A program made the position numbers and the translations under genes. DNA of 15,903 nucleotides, from the NCBI GenBank assembly GCA_017454585.1, contig JAFTCU010000015.1, positions 1-15,903 of the forward strand, written 5' to 3'. Below, piece by piece: positions 14,863-15,903 of this stretch; the first letter of the stretch is position 1; each line of letters opens with the position of its first letter. This stretch comes from Thermoguttaceae bacterium (GTDB lineage: Bacteria > Planctomycetota > Planctomycetia > Pirellulales > Thermoguttaceae). The notes beneath the pieces are model-generated. The model ran no database searches, was not told where the DNA came from, and worked only from the letters and a program-made list of their open reading frames with translations.

Positions 14863-14931
14863 CGTCCATTCCGCCGCAAAACCGGGGGCTTAAAGTCCCT
14901 GAATCGTGCAGCGGGGTGGACGTGAATTTTT
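14863..14931. terminator. structured, probably bidirectional terminator between convergent genes
   Basis: A 12-base stem CGTCCATTCCGC (14863-14874) pairs with GCGGGGTGGACG (14911-14922), continuous on plus-strand RNA with two G-U pairs. Inside it lies a second hairpin GGGGCT / AGTCCC with a TAA loop (14885-14899). On the plus strand TTTTT follows at 14927-14931. On the minus strand TTTTTT abuts the stem (complement of 14857-14862), although that strand has two A-C mismatches in the stem. It lies between the stops at 14818 and 14945, so it can serve both transcripts. Its large loop is unusual for a simple terminator. Confidence 0.6.
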
Positions 14932-14944
14932 GGCTGGTCCCGTT

Positions 14945-15871
14945 TCAACTCTGCGCCAAATATTCCTCCCACGGATTCACGTCAGCAGCATTCTTGGGAA
15001 GCCCCAGGGCCGCCAGACAAAGATCCGCGACGTCCTCAGTCACCGAAACTCGGGTGGAGGGAATCTCCCGCTTCTCGAAAAACGCCTTGACGCTCGCCAA
15101 ATATTCGTCGTACAAACGCTGGTAAACGGCCAGATCGTGCTCGGTCAGCGTGATGATCTGGCGGTAATCCCGGCTCGGGTCATAAATGTCCACGTCGCCG
15201 ACCAGCCCCTCCGCCCGTTCCGTCGGGTCCTCGAGATGAACCGCCCGGACGTCGTACCCGGCCTGCAGGAGCAGCTCGAACCCCGCCTTGAAATCTTTTT
15301 CAAAGGAATCGGACTCACCGAAAAAATCGCTCAGCACGAAAACCTCCCCCGCAGGGCGCTTCTGATCCACAAAAGACTGCGCAAGAAACGCGAAGTCCGT
15401 AATATTCGGCTCCTGCGAGAGTTCCATTTCTTCCAGAAAACGAAGAAACCGCCCCGTTTTCTGCTCGTGGCTCAGGACCGGATAAAGCGCGAAATCCGGC
15501 ATGAACGTCCCGAATTCCAGCAGCGCGCCGGTCGCGAGCAGCCCGTACGCCAGCACGGCCGCGGCCTGTTTCGCCGCCAGGAGTTTGGAGGGCCGAAAGC
15601 ACATTCCGTACGAAGTGTCGAGGAGCAAAGACGCGTTTCTCTGGGCGTTCCCACCGTAGGTGCGGACCCGAAGTTCATCGTGCCGGGCGCAAACGCCCCA
15701 ATCGATCCGCCACGGCTCGTCGCCGGTCGTGTAGTCGCGCAGACCGGTGATCTCGGTCCCTCCCGCGGGCAGTTTGGCCGGGTCAAACGCGAGCAGACCC
15801 CCGCCGAGCCGCTGGGCGATACGTACGCAGGATTTCAGTTGAGTTTCAAGTTCAGGAGTGAAAATGGTCAT
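14945..15871 (-). CDS. DUF58 (von Willebrand A-like) domain protein
   Basis: DUF58 proteins are usually encoded with a MoxR-type AAA+ ATPase and membrane VWA proteins; their role is thought to be in assembly or maturation of envelope or metal-containing complexes. The 308-residue product has the family core: GGTEITGLRDYTTGDEPWRIDW (37-58), CARHDELRVR (61-70), then the degenerate metal-site strand LLLDTSYGM (82-90). The classical D-x-S-x-S becomes D85-T-S87-Y-G89, so the last Ser is missing. No signal peptide or membrane helix is seen. The start at 15871 is the only good one and has no Shine-Dalgarno. Any MoxR partner would lie upstream, beyond the window end. It converges on the efflux operon. 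Confidence 0.9.
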   Translation of the reverse strand: MTIFTPELETQLKSCVRIAQRLGGGLLAFDPAKLPAGGTEITGLRDYTTGDEPWRIDWGVCARHDELRVRTYGGNAQRNASLLLDTSYGMCFRPSKLLAAKQAAAVLAYGLLATGALLEFGTFMPDFALYPVLSHEQKTGRFLRFLEEMELSQEPNITDFAFLAQSFVDQKRPAGEVFVLSDFFGESDSFEKDFKAGFELLLQAGYDVRAVHLEDPTERAEGLVGDVDIYDPSRDYRQIITLTEHDLAVYQRLYDEYLASVKAFFEKREIPSTRVSVTEDVADLCLAALGLPKNAADVNPWEEYLAQS

Positions 15872-15879
15872 GATTTTCT

Positions 15880-15903
15880 AATTATGAATTTTGAATTTTA
15901 TGG
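15880..15903. repeat. AT-rich repeat fragment like the centre of the inverted repeat at 324-455
   Basis: Upstream of the DUF58 gene, at the window edge, AATTATGAATTTT is followed by GAATTTTATGG. The first 13 bases are identical to part of the central spacer of the inverted repeat (positions 395-407). This may be the inside of another copy, cut by the window end. Confidence 0.5.

Overview
The window looks like a chromosomal segment of a Gram-negative-type bacterium, most probably a member of the Planctomycetota. The main reason is the large Ser/Thr kinase with the planctomycete-style layout: a short N-terminal helical region, a GAGGMG kinase core, one membrane helix and a big extracytoplasmic region. 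An exported HEAT-repeat protein, a large secreted protein with no recognisable family and a DUF58 protein fit with this. The assignment is inferred from protein style only, not from a marker gene.

Layout. (1) Positions 1-1730 hold two divergent housekeeping genes: the 5' part of 6-phosphogluconate dehydrogenase (gnd, minus strand) and queA (plus strand, tRNA queuosine synthesis). Between them is a 132-bp imperfect inverted repeat, and its two ends supply the -35 boxes of two textbook divergent sigma70-type promoters. A terminator follows queA. (2) Positions 1730-2114 are a non-coding stretch rich in small palindromes and copies of a 13-base motif. (3) Positions 2115-8242 form a three-gene minus-strand operon behind a good promoter. 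It encodes a 1209-residue transmembrane Ser/Thr kinase, a 398-residue secreted protein that is a full-length paralog of the kinase's own extracytoplasmic domain, and an exported HEAT-repeat protein. The gaps between these genes are 29 bp each. (4) Positions 8243-8574 are AT-rich intergenic DNA. (5) Positions 8575-14818 form a three-gene plus-strand operon: a lipoprotein membrane-fusion protein, an RND permease and a secreted, C-terminally anchored protein of unknown function. (6) Positions 14819-14944 separate convergent genes and hold a second copy of the dispersed palindromic repeat and a structured, terminator-like element. (7) Positions 14945-15871 encode a DUF58 protein on the minus strand.

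The most interesting system is the kinase operon. The predicted sensor domain of the kinase (about residues 855-1209) is duplicated as a free secreted protein next door, colinear over its whole length. A membrane-bound form and a soluble form of the same domain, made from one transcript together with a secreted HEAT scaffold, suggest an envelope-sensing module in which the soluble paralog is a partner, decoy or co-receptor. The kinase is also unusual in having HCD instead of HRD in its catalytic loop, and in carrying six 14-residue tandem repeats in a Pro/Glu/Ala-rich stalk.

The second theme is a family of small intergenic palindromes with a GGA (TCC) apex and other dispersed motifs. They sit at promoters and gene ends and look like a genome-wide repeat population.
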